A DNA stretch of 64,000 bases from Pachysolen tannophilus NRRL Y-2460 (GCA_001661245.1 KV454012.1:548174-612173); one strand, 5' to 3'; counted from the stretch's first letter, positions 10,838 to 21,923 are shown. Notes: generated from the letters alone by a model not told the origin. Made by a program: numbers and translations.

Positions 10838-11075
10838 CACGTGCGTTATTCGGAAGAAATAAAATCCTGTTTCTCCAACTCAAGTTCTCCAACTCCACAT
10901 GCGGAATCCAGATCACATGACTAATCTTTCTTCCTTTATTTTTTTTTCACAAGTTTTCCCTTTTAGGAAACTTCTGTGACTTGTTATTGTTTTCACCGAA
11001 ATTTTTTTTTTTAGAAATATTTCGCCTTTAAGTGTTCTGCCAAATTTGTTTTTTCAGTGTTAATTTTTTCACGTG
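10838..11075. promoter_or_regulatory. Two CACGTG E-boxes (Cbf1-type) in the RPS18 promoter
   Basis: CACGTG occurs at 10838-10843 and again at 11070-11075. Cbf1 binds this palindrome and acts with Tbf1 at ribosomal protein genes in Candida albicans. Their position with the Tbf1 pair upstream of RPS18 fits that regulon. Confidence 0.55.
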
Positions 11076-11228
11076 TAAAATGAAAATTTTCAAGAAAAAA
11101 ACGCACTAAAAAAGTTTTTCACCAAAAGGAAGAAAAGACAGAGAGATAATCAATATAAGAAAAATTTGAAAGTTTTGAATATTTTAATATATCCATCTTT
11201 TAACAATAAAGAAGTAAATAAGTTCAAG

Positions 11229-12165
11229 ATGTCATTAGTTGTTCAAGAACAAGGTAACTTCCAACACATTTTACGGTATGTAATGAGTTCATGAATATTT
11301 TAAAAAAGAAAAGTGATGAAGTTGGATGTTATTTTTTTTTTTTTTTTTTTTTTTTTTATTTATTTAATTTTTTTTGTTAAGCTATTTGCTTTTCTGTTAT
11401 TTGATATTTGAGTCGGAAAATCATTTGATAAATGTTTATGAATTAGAAGAAATTTTTTTCAAGAGTTTATGAGTTTTATATTGTATTTTCGATATAGTTG
11501 ATTTATCATTTACCAATATGTTTTTCTGTTTATAAGGTGGGTTGTGGTTCAAAGTAATTAATAGCTTTCCCCAATTCATAGTTTAAAAGATTTCGTATGG
11601 GAGCAAAAAGATTAAAAAAATATATGGATTGAAATTGTTTAAAGTATTTTTTTTTAATTCGAAAATCCAACCAACATCACCATTTTTTTCTTTCTTTCTT
11701 TTTATGTTTGATATTTACAAGTTTAAAAAGTACTAACTGAAAAAAAAATTTTTTCTTTATTTTAGTTTGTTAAACACAAATGTTGATGGTAGAATCAAGA
11801 TTATGTACGCTTTAACTACCATTCGTGGTGTTGGTCGTCGTTATGCCAACTTGGTTTGTAAAAAAGCTGATGTTGATTTAGCTAAACGTGCTGGTGAATT
11901 AACTCAAGAAGAGTTGGAAAGAATTGTTACTATTATGCAAAACCCAACTCAATATAAAATTCCAGCTTGGTTCTTAAACAGACAAAGAGATATTGTTGAT
12001 GGTAAAGATTACCATGTCTTAGCAAACAATATGGAATCTAAATTACGTGATGACTTGGAAAGATTAAAGAAAATTAGAGCTCACAGAGGTATTAGACATT
12101 ACTGGGGTTTAAAAGTTCGTGGTCAACATACCAAGACTACTTCAAGAAGAGGTAAACGTGTTTAA
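11229..12165 (+). CDS. RPS18: Cytosolic small-subunit ribosomal protein uS13 (RPS18), one intron
   Basis: Exon 1 is 11229-11275 and encodes [15 protein letters not shown] plus two bases of an Arg codon. Exon 2 is 11766-12165. The joined protein is about 149 residues and almost identical to yeast Rps18 throughout ([57 protein letters not shown], a basic C-terminus). It binds the head of the 40S subunit near the P site and bridges to the 60S. The intron splits the Arg16 codon after its second base, early in the reading frame as is usual for yeast ribosomal protein introns. The TTG at 11767 is not a start; it is simply the second exon. Confidence 0.96.
11276..11765 (+). other. RPS18 intron (490 nt)
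   Basis: The donor is GTATGT at 11276-11281, the branch point is a perfect TACTAAC at 11731-11737, and the acceptor is TTTAG ending at 11765. It contains a T run of about 25. I see no snoRNA boxes inside it. Confidence 0.92.
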
Positions 12166-13177
12166 ATTTTATATATTGTGTTTCTTAAGTTAATATATAT
12201 ATATATATTTTTTTATATATATCAAAATGTTTTTTTTTTCCTGAAAAATGTTAGTAAAAAGTTAAACTATGTATTTAATTAAGTTAACTAACCCATGTAG
12301 CAATTTTGCAATTTTACAAAAATTACAAGATATTTGCTACCACAACAATTTCCCTCTATTGTTAAAAAAAAAGGTTAAATCAATAATTACTACCTCTTCT
12401 TATCTTTAAAATAATTAAAAAAAAAAAAAAAAAATTCATTCTACATGAGAGGAGAAATAAATTATTAGCTAAAAGCAATGAAAAGAGGGTGTGTGACTGA
12501 CTGTGAGTGACGTCTGAAAATTTAGTTTAAATAATATTTGTAAAACTTTTAAAGCGTCATTTGCAAAATAATATAAAGTTTTCAAATGTAATAGATTATT
12601 ATTTTATACAATAATAATTAAACAATAATGATATGATATTGATATTGTTATAGAAATATTTTATTCTTTATCTTCTTCTAGACTCACTTCTTGCCTCTCA
12701 AGTCGTGGAAAATTTTTTCTTATTTGAAAACTATTCATTTGGTTATCGTGATATATTGCAAGGAAAACATCACCAAGCTGCAACCCACTCGATTCCCCAT
12801 GCAGGAAAGATGCAGGCCGAGTATTCTTTATACAGCAATATAGTGAGAATCAGTTAATTATTATTTAATATATGAATACATACTCGTATTGTAGTTTTAA
12901 ATATAAGATTGAACTAATAATAATTCTCTTGTTATTTTAATTACTAATTGAATTTAATCTATTTGGTTTGTGGTTTTTGTAATCAATAAGTACAAATTTT
13001 TTAAACTTCAAATTTATATGAGATTGTTATTGACTAAAAGTTTTATCAATAACTATACAACTTTGATGTTTTTGGTGGGAATACTGTTATCCATTAGCTT
13101 AGCTTAATTTAATATCCCTATATATATATATTATTGATTGATTTGAAAAAGAAAGAAATTTGTCACTTTTAAGAAAA
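12166..13177. other. Intergenic region around a possible small minus-strand gene
   Basis: About 1 kb lies between RPS18 and the coiled-coil gene, both on the plus strand. Outside the candidate at 12661-13094 it is AT-rich, with a poly-A run at about 12418-12434. A GT-rich patch at about 12484-12515 contains TGACTGACTGTGAGTGACG. No tRNA or snoRNA boxes are evident. Confidence 0.4.
12661..13094 (-). CDS. Candidate small spliced gene, unknown function (about 66 aa)
   Basis: On the minus strand, 12661-12825 is open for 54 codons with a composition much more protein-like than the AT-rich surroundings, including SSGLQLGDVFLAIYHDNQMN and FPRLERQEVSLEED. It has no upstream ATG without splicing. An ATG at 13094 opens MDNSIPTKNIKV, then a GTATAG donor at 13058 stops the frame. 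Joining that exon (13059-13094) to an acceptor AAG just before 12825 keeps phase. ATTAAC about 26 nt before the acceptor could serve as branch point. A better donor, GTATGT, lies nearer at about 12881 but has no ATG-bearing exon. Only 83 bp would separate this start from the divergent gene at 13178. I do not recognise the product, and the exon structure is uncertain. Confidence 0.35.
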
Positions 13178-14062
13178 ATGGTTCAATTATTTATGGTTCA
13201 TCCTGATTTGAGAGTTACTGATTGTGCAGAAGCCTGCGATATAAATTTGAAAAAATATGAGGTTAGGTATTTTACCGCTTTGGATAATTACAACAGATTG
13301 ATTGAGGGCTATGCAAAGCTCACCAGTGCTTCAGGTTCTAAAGCTTCAGGTTCTACTGCGCCGACTTCGCACCACGGTTCTGGAACTTCTAAAGCAACAA
13401 CATCATCATCATCATCATCATCATCATCAACAGCTGGTCCAAGTCGAGGTGCTGCTGGTTCTTACAAGTTTTTACCTCCGGAGTTATCGCCACGCAGCTC
13501 AAATGCATCAGAGTCGAAAGTTCCTGTTGATGAAGATGATATCTTCAAAGAAGCTAATTTCAACGATGTCGATATGTCAAAGTTAACTGATAAAGACTTG
13601 CTCATCTTGAAGTATTATAAATTATTGGTTAATTACTCACATTTGGAGTATAATTATTTGAAAACTTATTGTGGAATAAATAAGATTATGAAACAATATT
13701 TTTCTAAAGCTGTACTTTCACCTGATGATGAAGAGAAAGGATTAGCATTGGTGGGGAAAGAAATGCAAAATTTTAGAATGTTGGAAAGAAAATTGGAAGC
13801 ATTAAAAGATGAAAGATCTGGATATGAAGTGAAATTAAACGAAATTAAAAGAAAAGAATTAGATTACGAGAAAAGCAATATCCAAACGGCAGCAACTTCG
13901 CTTCCTGCCATTTCTGCAACTTCCGGTGGTGCTGCAGGTGGTGGTAGCGCTGGTGCTAGTGCTGGTAATAATTTTACTTCTCACAATCCGGCAATTCTAA
14001 ATCCTAAAGATTTAGATGTTATTCACGAAGATTCAGAGGGTTCGCCCGGTGTTGGTTTTTAA
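13178..14062 (+). CDS. Unidentified protein with Ser-rich linker and coiled coil (294 aa)
   Basis: I place the start at the ATG at 13178; the frame extends upstream only by a TTG. Residues 1-50 look folded (MVQLFMVHPDLRVTDCAEAC, then aromatic-rich sequence). A Ser/Thr linker with a run of nine Ser follows, at about residues 55-110. A helical block sits at about 125-230: LTDKDLLILKYYKLLVNYSH, then a Lys/Glu coiled coil. The C-terminus has a Gly/Ala/Ser linker and an acidic end. There is no membrane segment. I do not recognise the family. Confidence 0.7.
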   Translation: MVQLFMVHPDLRVTDCAEACDINLKKYEVRYFTALDNYNRLIEGYAKLTSASGSKASGSTAPTSHHGSGTSKATTSSSSSSSSSTAGPSRGAAGSYKFLPPELSPRSSNASESKVPVDEDDIFKEANFNDVDMSKLTDKDLLILKYYKLLVNYSHLEYNYLKTYCGINKIMKQYFSKAVLSPDDEEKGLALVGKEMQNFRMLERKLEALKDERSGYEVKLNEIKRKELDYEKSNIQTAATSLPAISATSGGAAGGGSAGASAGNNFTSHNPAILNPKDLDVIHEDSEGSPGVGF

Positions 14063-14411
14063 TCAAAAATTAATTGGATATTGGATATTCTATTATTCAT
14101 ATTGATTTGAATTTTTTTAATAGCTCTTATGATGATTCACAAACACTTTATATGTCTATATATATATGTTATACTATATGTTTATACTGATTAGGGAAAA
14201 TTGGTATTTTGTTTATATTGATTGGTTTGCTTAATAGTTTTTAAAATAAATAATTTTTTAATGTTGAAACCTTGAGATAATTTGATGAGATTCAAATTGT
14301 AATTAATAACTATTTAATAAATCAAAATCCCCATATTCATAAACAAAAAAAAAAAAAAAAAAAAAAAAATAAAGAAACTGTTAGTCTTAAAACATCTAAA
14401 TAAATTCTTCT
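14063..14411. other. Convergent intergenic region
   Basis: The 3' ends of the coiled-coil gene (plus) and YPK1 (minus) face each other here. The region is AT-rich with an A run at about 14345-14369. No gene or terminator hairpin is evident. Confidence 0.5.
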
Positions 14412-16384
14412 TCATCTAAAACTACCATCAATAACAGAATTTCCTAAAGTATCACTACCAACATAAGTCCAGCCACCAAATTGTTTTTGAACACTTTCAG
14501 AAAGGAAATCATCAACAACACTGTCTGCCGGTTTTTCACTTGTGAATTCACTATCAAAGTTTGATGTATCATTTAAATCTTGAACTGGAGGTTTAAATGG
14601 TGGAATATAACCTTTTTGATTTAATTTCGTCCAATCTACATCTTGGAAAAATGGATGACTTTTAATTTCTTGAGTACCATTATATCCTAATCTCTTTGTT
14701 GGGTCTCTATTTAACAAATTTTTGATTAATGACTTGGTATTACTATCGAGAAAACTTGGGAAAGAAAGTGGATCTTGAAGAATTTTCTTATACATTACTG
14801 AAGTATCATCATCATAAAATGGTGGTAAACCAGTTAACATCTCGTATAATAAAGTTCCCAAAGTCCAATAATCAACTACCCTTGTATAACCTTGACCCAA
14901 TAATAATTCTGGAGCTAAATATTCTGGAGTACCACAAAAAGTATTTGTCTTTTCTTGTAATTTCATATTAATTTTACAAAGACCAAAATCACATAATGCA
15001 ATATGTCCTTGATAATCTAATAAAATATTTTCTGGTTTTAAATCACGATAAATAATATTTAAATTATGCAAACATTCAATTGCTGAAAGTAATTCGGATA
15101 TATAAAATTTAGCTCTAACCAATGAAAATCTTCTTGATTGTTGTAAATGATAAAATAATTCACCTCCATTAATGAATGCTAAGACTAAATAAAGTTTTTC
15201 TGGTGATTGGAAGGCAAATTTTAAAGGAACTATAAATGGATTATCAACTTTTGAAAGAACAAATTTCTCTGCTAAAGTGTGAGTAACTTCCATCTTACTA
15301 ACAATATGTGTTTTTCTAATACTTTTCAAAGCATAAATTTTACCTGTATCAATTTTTCTAACTTGCATAACTTTCCCAAATGAACCTTTTCCAATAACTT
15401 TTAACAAATCAAAATCATTAATAGTCAATGATTTTTTTGGTAAATATTTAAAATCAATGGTTAAATTAACAAATCCCATTGACAATTTACTGTATGGATT
15501 AATAATGCTTACCCACTCATGATTTATTAATCTTGTACCTTTTTCATTATTGCTTAAATTTTTATTACTCAAGGGAATTTTACAATTACCTATTAGTATA
15601 TCCTGTTGTAAGCTATTATTTGGTTGATGAACTTTTTGTTGTTGATCAAATTCATCATCTGATTTTGATTGATCATCTTCTGGTATTAACATTCCAGGTA
15701 ATCTAGCAAATACTTGAACATTTAAATAATTTAAAGAATTACTAACATCAAAAGTAGTAACATTATTAAATTTTGGAGAATGAATTGTACTTCCTGAAGA
15801 CTCTATCGTTTCTGTATTATTATCAAATTCAACAATTAAATATAATAATGCTTTCTTAGTAGATGTAGTTGGACTATTATTAATATAATTATTGGTAGTT
15901 GGTATCGAAGCTAAAGAAGGTAATGATTGAGTCATTAATAAACCAACATCAGTTTTTTTATAATCATTATTATTGTTAGCAACAAATAACAATTGATCTA
16001 TAGTATTTTCCAAAGTTTCTGTATCAACACCTACACCAGTTTGAGCTAATTTTGATAATACTGGTTTATTAATTTTTAAAGGAATTGGTAATCTAATATT
16101 ATTCCCATTATAAATTTTCACTGTTAACAAACCTGGTCTTGCCTTTGATGTTGCAGAAGATGTGGATGACACTGATTTCTCTGGACCTGTTGCTACTGGG
16201 TTAGGATTTGGAATAGGCAGTACAACTTGAATAGGATTATTATTATCTAGTTCCGCGGTAATAACATTATTATCAGCACCATTTCCTAAATTTAAAGATT
16301 CCATTTGATTATTTAAATTCCCATTACTTGTCACTGTATTGGCGGAATTTGTTGAAGTTGCACTTTGAGTTAATGTCAAATTTC

Positions 16385-16415
<31 letters not shown>

Positions 16416-16682
16416 ATTTTTCAAATCGCCATTATTTAATTCATTATTAGTATTTTTAGTAATAGTCTTTCTAGATTCATCATCAAAATTATCGGTATTT
16501 ACCATCAGTGTTTTGTTTGGTAAGAATGAAGAATGTGCTGAGCCTTGTGGCGTCACGGAATCTGATAATTTCAATGAAGATTCAGAAGAATTTGATGATT
16601 TTGCAATATTACCGCCGTTACCATTATTAGTAACAGTATGACCAGTTGCCTTTGATTTTAATTTTTTCCAAGAGGATAACAT
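14412..16682 (-). CDS. YPK1: Ypk1/Ypk2-type AGC protein kinase (756 aa)
   Basis: This is a serine/threonine kinase of the SGK-like Ypk family, which acts downstream of TORC2 and Pkh kinases in sphingolipid, plasma membrane and actin control. Residues 1-160 are Asn/Ser-rich. At about 185-395 lies the fungal Ypk N-terminal module (LLTVKIYNGNNIRLPIPLKI). The kinase domain begins at about residue 420 with VIGKGSFGKV and contains the Lys in YALKSIRKTH, IYRDLKPENILL and a DFG (CDFGLCK). The activation loop KTNTFCGTPEYLAPE carries the Pkh-site Thr, and the C-terminal hydrophobic motif FGGWTYVG carries the TORC2-site Thr. All catalytic residues are present. Length is a little above S. cerevisiae Ypk1 (680 aa), owing to the Asn-rich N-terminus. 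Confidence 0.94.
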
Positions 16683-16779
16683 TTTAAATCACAAAACACA
16701 CTCCTCTATATATGAAAAAAAATTCCTTGAATTACTAAATACCTGAAAAACCTTTCAATTTTAACCCAAAACCAATTAA

Positions 16780-16816
<37 letters not shown>

Positions 16817-18326
16817 GATTTATATTGAGAAATATAAATATAGTATTCTGTTTACTACTTACTACTATTAGCTTACTAGCAGTTGAGGTGTGCTGTACTG
16901 TTTTCGGAAACAACTCGTAATCTCAAATTGCCGAAATTCCGCTAAATGCACGCAAAACGCGGTGCGCTTAAATGTGCGTAGGAGTGTGCGCTTATCAATA
17001 CGCTTACTCAACCGTGGTATGTGTATAGCTCATATATATGGTCTTCATAACAGATCTGAAAACTTTAAGTGCCACACACACACACACTCACTCACTCACA
17101 TTTCTAGGTTAGTTTTTTTTTTTTTTTTTTTGTTTAAAAAAAAAAAGTGAACCCACACCACCTATCATTTATTAAATAAATACCATACTTAACTTTTATA
17201 TGGCCCTTGTATAAGTATGATGCATAAGTGAATTTCATGTAATAAGAAGAAGTACATTAATAATAAATTTTAAATAGTATTGTAATTGAAAATTAAAAAT
17301 TGCTTCAAAGATTTGATACCGACATGCAAATATGATATGGCCAAGAGCCAAGACTAAATTTTTTTTTTTGTTGTTTTGTTGTTTTGTTTATCTATGTTTT
17401 AATTTCTCTAGTGCAATTGCTCGCGCGTAATTTTGATAATCACATGAAACAATGCACACTAGGTACTCTCAATTACTTTAAAAAAAATCAATCACTCTTA
17501 CTACTACAGTAAATGAATTTGCTCATCGAATACACGACGACGTAATTCTATAGTATACTATAGTATACTATTCTATGCTATGCTAGATAATATAAAATAT
17601 AGTTTCTGGATCTTAAGTTTTAGCTCGCAATCGCTTAGAGAAAATCGATGACTAAGTTTGTGGGCACGAGGTCAACAACAGATATTTGAGTTAAAAAAAG
17701 AAAGAAAAAAAAATAGGTCCACAGAATGAACCAATTTCCAAAATCACACCAAGATATATAATCTAGCTTTCCTAGGCAAGATGAATATAACTTGTAAGTG
17801 TAATATGAACGAGCAATTTACAAGAAGTTGACAAAGAAAGAAAGAAAGAAAAAAAAAAATTGCGTTATTAAACTATTAACTAATAAACTATTAAACTATT
17901 GCTCTCTGATTAGCAAGGAATATAACCGTTGGTAGAAGAAAAAGTATTAAAGAAAGGGGCAAATTTCGACTTTTTTTATTTTTTTTTATTTTTTCTGACC
18001 TTTTTAATAATCTTGACCAATATAGAATTTCAACCCATTTTGCATTTTAGACATGGAAAAAGGAAAAAAAAATTTTTTTTCTTCTTTTTGACCAAGTTAA
18101 AATAGATACGAAATAAAAAAAAAAACCATCAGCCTGCACGTTGAGATTTTTAGGGAAAAAAAACGGTTTTTTCGAGATTTACTCCGATCTTGTAGCTCTA
18201 GAATTTTTGGGTATATTTCATAGCGGATGCGCGGCGATCTTTGCATTCCACGCGGCATCCGTTAGTTTTTTTTACTTCGAGATCCAAAAGGGAACCAAAA
18301 GAAACCGTGAAGAATTCGCTGGCGCA

Positions 18327-18362
<36 letters not shown>

Positions 18363-18955
18363 TTTGCTTTTTTTGTGGATCCCATTATCTTTCCCAAGTT
18401 TAAATTTTCTCTTTCTCTTTTTTTTTCTCTCTTTTTTCTTTTTTCTTTTTTTTTGACATTTCTGTGTTTCTACTAGTTAAAAGGGAAATTAAAGAGTGGG
18501 TTTTTCTTTTTCTGCCTTATAAATATCATTTAATACCCGTTTTCTAGAAATAGTGTGGATAGTAGTACTATTTAGCAAACGCAAATACAAAAAAGATAGA
18601 TAGATAGATATATAGATAAAAAGTACCAGCAACCGTTAATTTTAGAGCATTTTAGATCTACATAAAAGTAATAAAAAAAAAGTTTAAAATATCAGCATTT
18701 TTTTTTTTTTTTTTGTCTCAATTTTTTTTTTCTTTCTTTATATATACTTTTCCCATCAAAGCAAGATTGCACAAAGAAGAGGAACTGACAGCAAGAAAGT
18801 AGAATCATATATATATATATTTATATATATATAACTACTAGACATTCTTTTTGAAATAGAGGAAGTTTTTTTTTTTTTTTTTTTTGCTAAGTTTTTTCAA
18901 GGTATTATTATTATTAAAAGAAATTAGATTTTCATTTTCATATTGATTGTTGTGA
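16683..18955. other. 2.3-kb divergent intergenic region, no gene seen
   Basis: This region lies between the YPK1 start (minus) and the Ras-like gene (plus). It holds a TA tract (about 16797-16814), a locally GC-richer patch at about 16890-17040 with repeated GTGCGCTTA, a 22-bp perfect palindrome at 17550-17571, and pyrimidine-rich leader sequence at about 18330-18450. Open frames here are short and driven by T-runs. I found no tRNA A/B boxes or snoRNA boxes. Confidence 0.5.
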
Positions 18956-19999
18956 ATGGTGCATTATCCAATAAGATCAAAACCAATAAGTATATGTGTG
19001 CTAGGTGACATTGGTGTTGGGAAATCTTCGTTGATTTTACAGTTTGTTCAATATCATTTCCCCGAAGATTATGACCCATATATTGAAGATACATATAGAC
19101 GAGAATATCAAGTTCAAGGTCAAGATTGTATATTTGAAATCTTGGACACTGCTGGTATTGAAGAATATTCAGAAACAAGAGAAAATCAAATAGCAGCAGC
19201 AGATCTGATTATACTTTGTTATAAGATAACTTCAAAAGAATCAAGCGATTTAGTTACAATTTTACATCAACAAATTTTAAGATGTAGAGAACAAATTCCA
19301 CCAATTATTCTTGTTGGGACAATGTCGGATTTAGAAGATCAACGTCAATTATCTTATGAAGAAGGTGAATCTTTAGCTCATCAATTAAATATTGGTATTT
19401 TTTTCGAATGTAGTGCTAAAATGAGAATTAACGTTGATGAATGTTTTATTAAAACAGCAGAAGAAGTTTTAGCTATAAAAAAATTTCCTGAAATTTCGGA
19501 TTTAAGTGATGATGCCAATGAAAGTGATGTTGAAGGAACAAGCACTTCTCCAATCGCTGGCACTGCTGCTATTGCTACTGGTTCTACTTCTACTTCTGCA
19601 TTAAATCGTCCAGGTAGTAACACAAAAAACTCACAACAAGAAAGACAACTGTCTCAACATCGTCATACACAAAGCAATGCGTTAACTAACCCAATCGCTT
19701 CATCTACATCAAAGGCTAATAATAGAGACTCAATCATCAGTCAAAGACAAAGACAAAGACAATTTTCTCCACAACAACAACAACAACTACAACAACAAGA
19801 AGGACAAGAAGGACAAGGACAACAAGGACAACAAGGACAAGGACAAGGACAAGGACAAAAACAGGGACGAGGACAGCATCAACAACAAGAGTTTCAACTG
19901 CATCAGGGACAACCACAACAATCTCATCTCCACAATCAGCAACCCCACAATGAAGAATCATCTAATAGACTTTCAAGTAGATGTTGCTGCATTATGTAG
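18956..19999 (+). CDS. Atypical Ras-like small GTPase with CaaX end (347 aa)
   Basis: The order of Ras motifs is intact, but key residues differ. The P-loop is GDIGVGKSS, with Ile19 at the position of Ras Gly12. Switch I is YDPYIEDTY, with Tyr42 at Thr35. Switch II is DTAGIEEYS, with Ile68 at Gln61. The base-binding NKxD is TMSD. G5 is SAK as usual. The G domain ends at about residue 172. A long Gln/Gly-rich tail follows (about 265-325, repeats of GQGQ), then three cysteines and a CCIM CaaX box, so farnesylation or geranylgeranylation with nearby palmitoylation is expected, placing it at membranes. Candida albicans has a divergent Ras2 described as atypical; this could be its relative, which I infer from the pattern only. 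Reading frame and start (ATG 18956) are clear. Confidence 0.85.
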   Translation: MVHYPIRSKPISICVLGDIGVGKSSLILQFVQYHFPEDYDPYIEDTYRREYQVQGQDCIFEILDTAGIEEYSETRENQIAAADLIILCYKITSKESSDLVTILHQQILRCREQIPPIILVGTMSDLEDQRQLSYEEGESLAHQLNIGIFFECSAKMRINVDECFIKTAEEVLAIKKFPEISDLSDDANESDVEGTSTSPIAGTAAIATGSTSTSALNRPGSNTKNSQQERQLSQHRHTQSNALTNPIASSTSKANNRDSIISQRQRQRQFSPQQQQQLQQQEGQEGQGQQGQQGQGQGQGQKQGRGQHQQQEFQLHQGQPQQSHLHNQQPHNEESSNRLSSRCCCIM

Positions 20000-20106
20000 G
20001 AAAAAAAAAAAAGTTTTTTTTTCTTTTAGACATTCATTTATTTGGCTTTGTAACTGTGCTATTAGTATTTTATTATTTTTTTTATTATTCGTTTCATTTG
20101 TTTTCA

Positions 20107-20138
<32 letters not shown>

Positions 20139-21923
20139 GATTTAATCAATTCAACACTAATTGACAACTCTTAATTTTCATTTCACGTTTATTCTCTCTT
20201 TGCTCTGGTTTTTTTTTTTTTTTTTTCCTTTCTTTCTTTCTTCTATGTGTATTTTCTATCTTTTTTTCTTGTTTTTGTAATAATTTTTTTATGAATGGAA
20301 AGTGAAAAAAAAAAAAAAAAAAAAAAAATGGGAATTTAAAAGTTGTCAATAGGCAGTAACTTTTAACAAGTAGACTATTTGATCATATTAAAAATAAAAT
20401 AAAAAAAAAAAGAGGTTTAATTTACTACTACATTAATTAAGGCTAATAATAATTAAATCTTAATTAGCCAAAGGTTATCTATCCGTATGCATCTATATAT
20501 TTGTAATGTTTTGCGTTTTTAAATATAAGTCCATAACCGAGATTTCTGAAAAACGTTATTTTTTCTATCTCGTAAGACCCAATTCGAGGTAATTGACGGT
20601 TAACTCAAATTTCTCAAAATTCTGAGTTTTAAATCTCATCGCATGAAAAACAAGGGACAAGATGCTTCATTTGCATTACAAAGGTTTATAAGATTAAAGT
20701 TATCTACAACATTCAAAGTGTAGTGCTACCCTTTTCGATAAACTTAACAATAAATATTGAGAGAATTATTATTATTCTTTTACTTTAATTCATAAACATT
20801 AGTTATTGATTATGTCTAGGCTTTAAAGTTACCCGTCTGCACTATTGCTCCACTAATTTCCCTTTACGGAATATTAGATGCTCTCATCGTCATCTTTCTT
20901 TTTTTTTTTTTTTTTTCTTTTCTTGTGTCTCTTTACAGATATTTGAATCACTCACGAAATCATTACATTGATTTATTGATAAAGTATTTTTTTATAGATC
21001 ATTGCTTAATATAATTTCCGCTAAACGCATGTAATAACAACGTGAAAAGAAAGATTTTTTTTTTTTTTCAATTACAGAGATACAATATACAATCTTATCC
21101 ACGATACTCAGATAACATAGTTCATTCGCTTGTATATTGCAAAAAGAAATGAAAAATAACACCATCTGTTTAACAAGAATTAAAAATCAACAGATACAAA
21201 TTTGTATAATATGACTAACTAAAGTTTCCACCGGTGAAAAGCGATCACGAGCCTAATATTTATGTTTTAGATAACTAACAGTTTGAAAAAAAAATTTTTT
21301 TATTTTTTTATCACAAACTTTTCAAAGCCTTTCATATCTGGATAGTTCGCCGTTAACGCTCTATGATAATTTATTGGGGAGGGGAGGGAGCTGGAGAATG
21401 AGAACGGGAAAAATCCTCCGGCTTCATTGAACCCCACCTTCTCTCCTTCCTACCTCCTATTATTGTAAAACCATTGAATCAATTAACATTAAAAACACAA
21501 ATTTACTTGTTTTTTTTTTTTATCTATGACTACTTACCCCATTGAGTTTTAATTCAAGCAATTTTGAAGCAAGTGCTTTCTGTGTGTTTTCAATAAAGGG
21601 TCCAACGCTTTGACATTCAGCACCGGTGAAGGCAATTGTTTTGTGCTTTTGAGAACTACCATTTGAAAAAAAATAAATACTCCATCCTGTTTAGAAAGGT
21701 GCATTGTACATTGGATTACTCACAGAATCTACCAGTTTCCCTTTAAATATGGTTCTTTTCCCTTCCTTCAAAGAAAAAGTCTTTTAATTGTCTTTGAATA
21801 TTGGAAATTGATATTTAATTAAAGACTCTATTGTGAAATAATCAAAGTTTTAATTTTCTTTTCCTTTTTTTTTTGGTTTTGGTTTTTGTTTTATCAGAAA
21901 GAAAGAAAAAAGCGGTATTAAAG
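20000..21923. other. 1.9-kb intergenic region, no gene seen
   Basis: The region lies between the Ras-like gene and the ACS-family transporter, both on the plus strand. It has very long T and A runs (20100-20330). A purine-rich GGGGAGGGGAGGG block sits at 21376-21388, followed by pyrimidine-rich sequence to about 21460. The GGGGA units resemble stress-response elements. I see no RNA gene. Confidence 0.45.

Noticed and set aside
12484-12530. Possible C/D-box snoRNA downstream of RPS18
   Set aside because: CTGA-like bases occur, but no proper RTGATGA C box with flanking complementarity was found.
20000-20350. Short Phe/Lys-rich open frames after the Ras-like gene
   Set aside because: They are translations of long T and A runs and show no protein-like composition.
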